From assembly GCF_900009265.2 (NCBI RefSeq), contig NZ_LR735026.1, positions 546,498-610,497 on the forward strand: a DNA stretch of 64,000 nucleotides, read 5' to 3'. The notes beneath the pieces are model-generated. The model had not been told where the DNA came from. It ran no database searches and was given only the letters and a program-made list of their open reading frames with translations. Shown here piece by piece: positions 62,648 to 64,000 of the stretch; position 1 is the first letter of the stretch, and each line of letters begins with the position of its first letter. A program made the position numbers and the translations under genes. Source of the DNA: Planktothrix paucivesiculata PCC 9631 (lineage in GTDB: Bacteria; Cyanobacteriota; Cyanobacteriia; Cyanobacteriales; Microcoleaceae).

Positions 62648-63541
62648 ATGTTTGAACCCAATGGATTTGGTCAGCGTTCAATTGTGACATCTTTAGGCAG
62701 AATGGTATATTACACGGCGGAGAGTTTGCCCTGGAATATTAATAATGAAAGTTCTGCCGAATTACCGCCATTAGTATTTTTACATGGATTTGGTGGGGGA
62801 TCTTCTGCTTATGAATGGTCAAAGGTTTATCCAGCTTTTGTGGATGAATACCAAATTTTAGCCCCCGATTTAATCGGTTGGGGACGTTCAGAACATCCGG
62901 CAAAAAATTATAAAATTGAGGATTATATAACCACAATTACCGAATTTTTAGAACAAACTTGCTCCACTCCCGCCATAGTCATTGCTTCTTCCCTAACCGC
63001 AGCCTTTACCATTCGAGTCGCAATTCAACGTCCTGACCTGTTTAAATCACTCATTTTGGTAACGCCCTCGGGTTTATCGGATTTTGGGCAAGATTATCGA
63101 CAAAGTTTATTCAGCCAAATTGTGAAAACACCCTTTTTGGATCGAGTTTTGTATTTTACCGGAATTGCTAATAGTGTTGGAATTCAAGGTTTTTTACAAA
63201 ATCGTCAATTTGCCCAACCTGATCGAATTTATCCTGAAATTGTAGAAGCCTATTTGAAATCGGCTCAACAACCGAATGCAGAATACGCGGCTTTGTCTTT
63301 TGTGGGGGGAGATTTGTGTTTTGATTTATCCTTATATATTAGTCAATTGATCACACCAACGGCTATTATTTGGGGTGAGAAATCATCTTTTACCAGTCCC
63401 GAAATAGGTCAACGGTTAGCTAACTTAAATCCAACAGCCATTAAGGTTTTTCAAAAAATAGATAATGTGGGATTAACACCCCATTTAGAACTTCCCGCCG
63501 TTACCATTGGCAGAATTCGTCAATTCCTGAAAATGCTTTAA
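62648..63541 (+). CDS. Alpha/beta hydrolase with atypical nucleophile motif
   Basis: A 297-residue alpha/beta-hydrolase: LVFLHGFGGGSSAYEWS (oxyanion HG), ILAPDLIGWGRSEHP, and the C-terminal His in VGLTPHLELP. The nucleophile elbow, normally GxSxG, reads IASSLTAAF: the Ser is present in A-S-S-L but both glycines are replaced. The acid (IIWGEKSSFT) has Glu for the usual Asp. It may still be active. It could equally be a binding or photosynthesis-related member of the family. No partner is adjacent. Confidence 0.82.
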   Translation: MFEPNGFGQRSIVTSLGRMVYYTAESLPWNINNESSAELPPLVFLHGFGGGSSAYEWSKVYPAFVDEYQILAPDLIGWGRSEHPAKNYKIEDYITTITEFLEQTCSTPAIVIASSLTAAFTIRVAIQRPDLFKSLILVTPSGLSDFGQDYRQSLFSQIVKTPFLDRVLYFTGIANSVGIQGFLQNRQFAQPDRIYPEIVEAYLKSAQQPNAEYAALSFVGGDLCFDLSLYISQLITPTAIIWGEKSSFTSPEIGQRLANLNPTAIKVFQKIDNVGLTPHLELPAVTIGRIRQFLKML

Positions 63542-63596
63542 GGTTATTAAACTCTGGTTAAAATAACAATATGATCCAAAAGAAACGGTTAAGTTT

Positions 63597-63782
63597 ATGT
63601 CTAATACCGATTATTTCGATGAACTTGAGTGGCTTCCTGAAGCTAAGGTCAAACTGAAAAATATTCCCTATTTTGTTAGAACTCAGGCGAGACAACGTAT
63701 TGAACAACTTGCCAGAGAAGCAGAACAAGGAATTGTGACCGCAGAAATGGTGGAACAAGCTCGATTAGAATTTGGCCAATAA
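63597..63782 (+). CDS. PCP_red-like small protein
   Basis: A 61-residue protein: [31 protein letters not shown] and [15 protein letters not shown] match the PCP_red domain, the small C-terminal piece of ChlB/BchB and of free-standing cyanobacterial proteins. The free-standing form's role is unclear, perhaps photosystem- or pigment-related. A weak purine-rich site (AAAGAAACGG) lies upstream. Confidence 0.8.
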   Translation: MSNTDYFDELEWLPEAKVKLKNIPYFVRTQARQRIEQLAREAEQGIVTAEMVEQARLEFGQ

Positions 63783-63783
63783 C

Positions 63784-63812
63784 CCCTCCCCTTCCTCCCC
63801 TGCTCCCCCTGC
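63784..63812. repeat. CCCCTGC/CCCCTTCC simple repeat
   Basis: C-rich units (CCCCTCCCCTTCCTCCCCTG, CTCCCCCTGC) directly after the PCP_red stop. Same kind as at 42993-43033. Confidence 0.55.
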
Positions 63813-63879
63813 TACCAGTTTGTCACTATTCTATGACAAATTGAGGTTAGTTTCAAATCAATCACAAAGGAATCAACCT

Positions 63880-64000
63880 ATGAATACCAACAAAACCAAC
63901 GGTTTATCTACTCGTACTAAGATTTGGATGGGAGTCGGTGCTTATATTTTAACGGCCGGATTGGGCAATGTTGCTAATGCTTCTACCACGCAATCCCTAT
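63880..64000 (+). CDS. Exported protein, 5' part (cut by window)
   Basis: The first 40 codons of a gene that runs off the right edge. AAAGGAATCAACCT precedes the ATG. The protein begins MNTNKTNGLSTRTKIWMGVG then a hydrophobic stretch ending GNVANAST, a typical Sec signal with cleavage near ANA. Nothing more can be said. Confidence 0.65.
   Translation, partial: MNTNKTNGLSTRTKIWMGVGAYILTAGLGNVANASTTQSL

Overview
The window reads as a piece of a filamentous, phycobilisome-bearing cyanobacterial chromosome, most like the Oscillatoriales (Planktothrix/Microcoleus-type). The grounds are a CpcG rod-core linker gene, HmpF and PatD homologues, an SpoT/Rel enzyme, many GCGATCGC (HIP1) octamers, AT-rich DNA, and the heptameric short tandem repeats (TCAGTCA, TTACCCA, TTTTGGG types) common in such genomes. 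No rRNA, tRNA or CRISPR array was seen.

Layout. 0-8.2 kb: the 3' end of an acetolactate-synthase-like gene with an added zinc ribbon, a ComM/YifB ATPase, a membrane coiled-coil protein, a SUMT-HemD tetrapyrrole fusion, an antitoxin with a broken VapC, a secreted protease-TPR protein and an orphan DALR (ArgS C-terminal) protein. 8.4-19.7 kb: a CRP/FNR-type regulator, HmpF, two Uma2 proteins, MtnP, a GHL10-type secreted hydrolase, the Rel/SpoT enzyme, a PatD-like protein and a GNAT. 19.9-28.6 kb: a signalling block with an 1853-residue PAS/GAF histidine kinase, a receiver translationally coupled to it, and a PAS-GGDEF-EAL protein. 29.3-35.5 kb: a VapC-type toxin-antitoxin pair, a decayed IS200/IS605-like element with two matching hairpins, and a two-gene operon of a TPR-CHAT protease and a protein with two C-terminal membrane helices. 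35.5-46.5 kb: mostly housekeeping, with a pilin-like lipoprotein, QueE beside a QueD-like protein, an eIF1-like factor, CpcG, three tandem TerD genes, peptide deformylase, an HtrA protease, DnaN and a HEAT-repeat protein. 47-52.7 kb: an AAA-like ATPase, a P450 and a transketolase-like TPP enzyme.

52.7-57.6 kb is an accessory island. All its genes lie on the minus strand. They are an antitoxin coupled to a DUF3800-type gene bounded by 71-bp direct repeats, an attC-like hairpin, a HEPN-like protein, an RHH/RelE-type pair and a DUF433/DUF5615 pair, set among duplicated 118-bp blocks and small palindromes. 57.6-64 kb returns to core genes: MoxR, RibF, an MBL hydrolase, an alpha/beta hydrolase and a PCP_red-like small protein.

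The best candidates for something undescribed are the TPR-CHAT/membrane-protein operon (30607-35534) and the repeat-bounded antitoxin-DUF3800 module with its attC-like neighbour (52936-54545). All calls were made by reading the sequence. Family assignments rest on recalled motifs and no database search was run.
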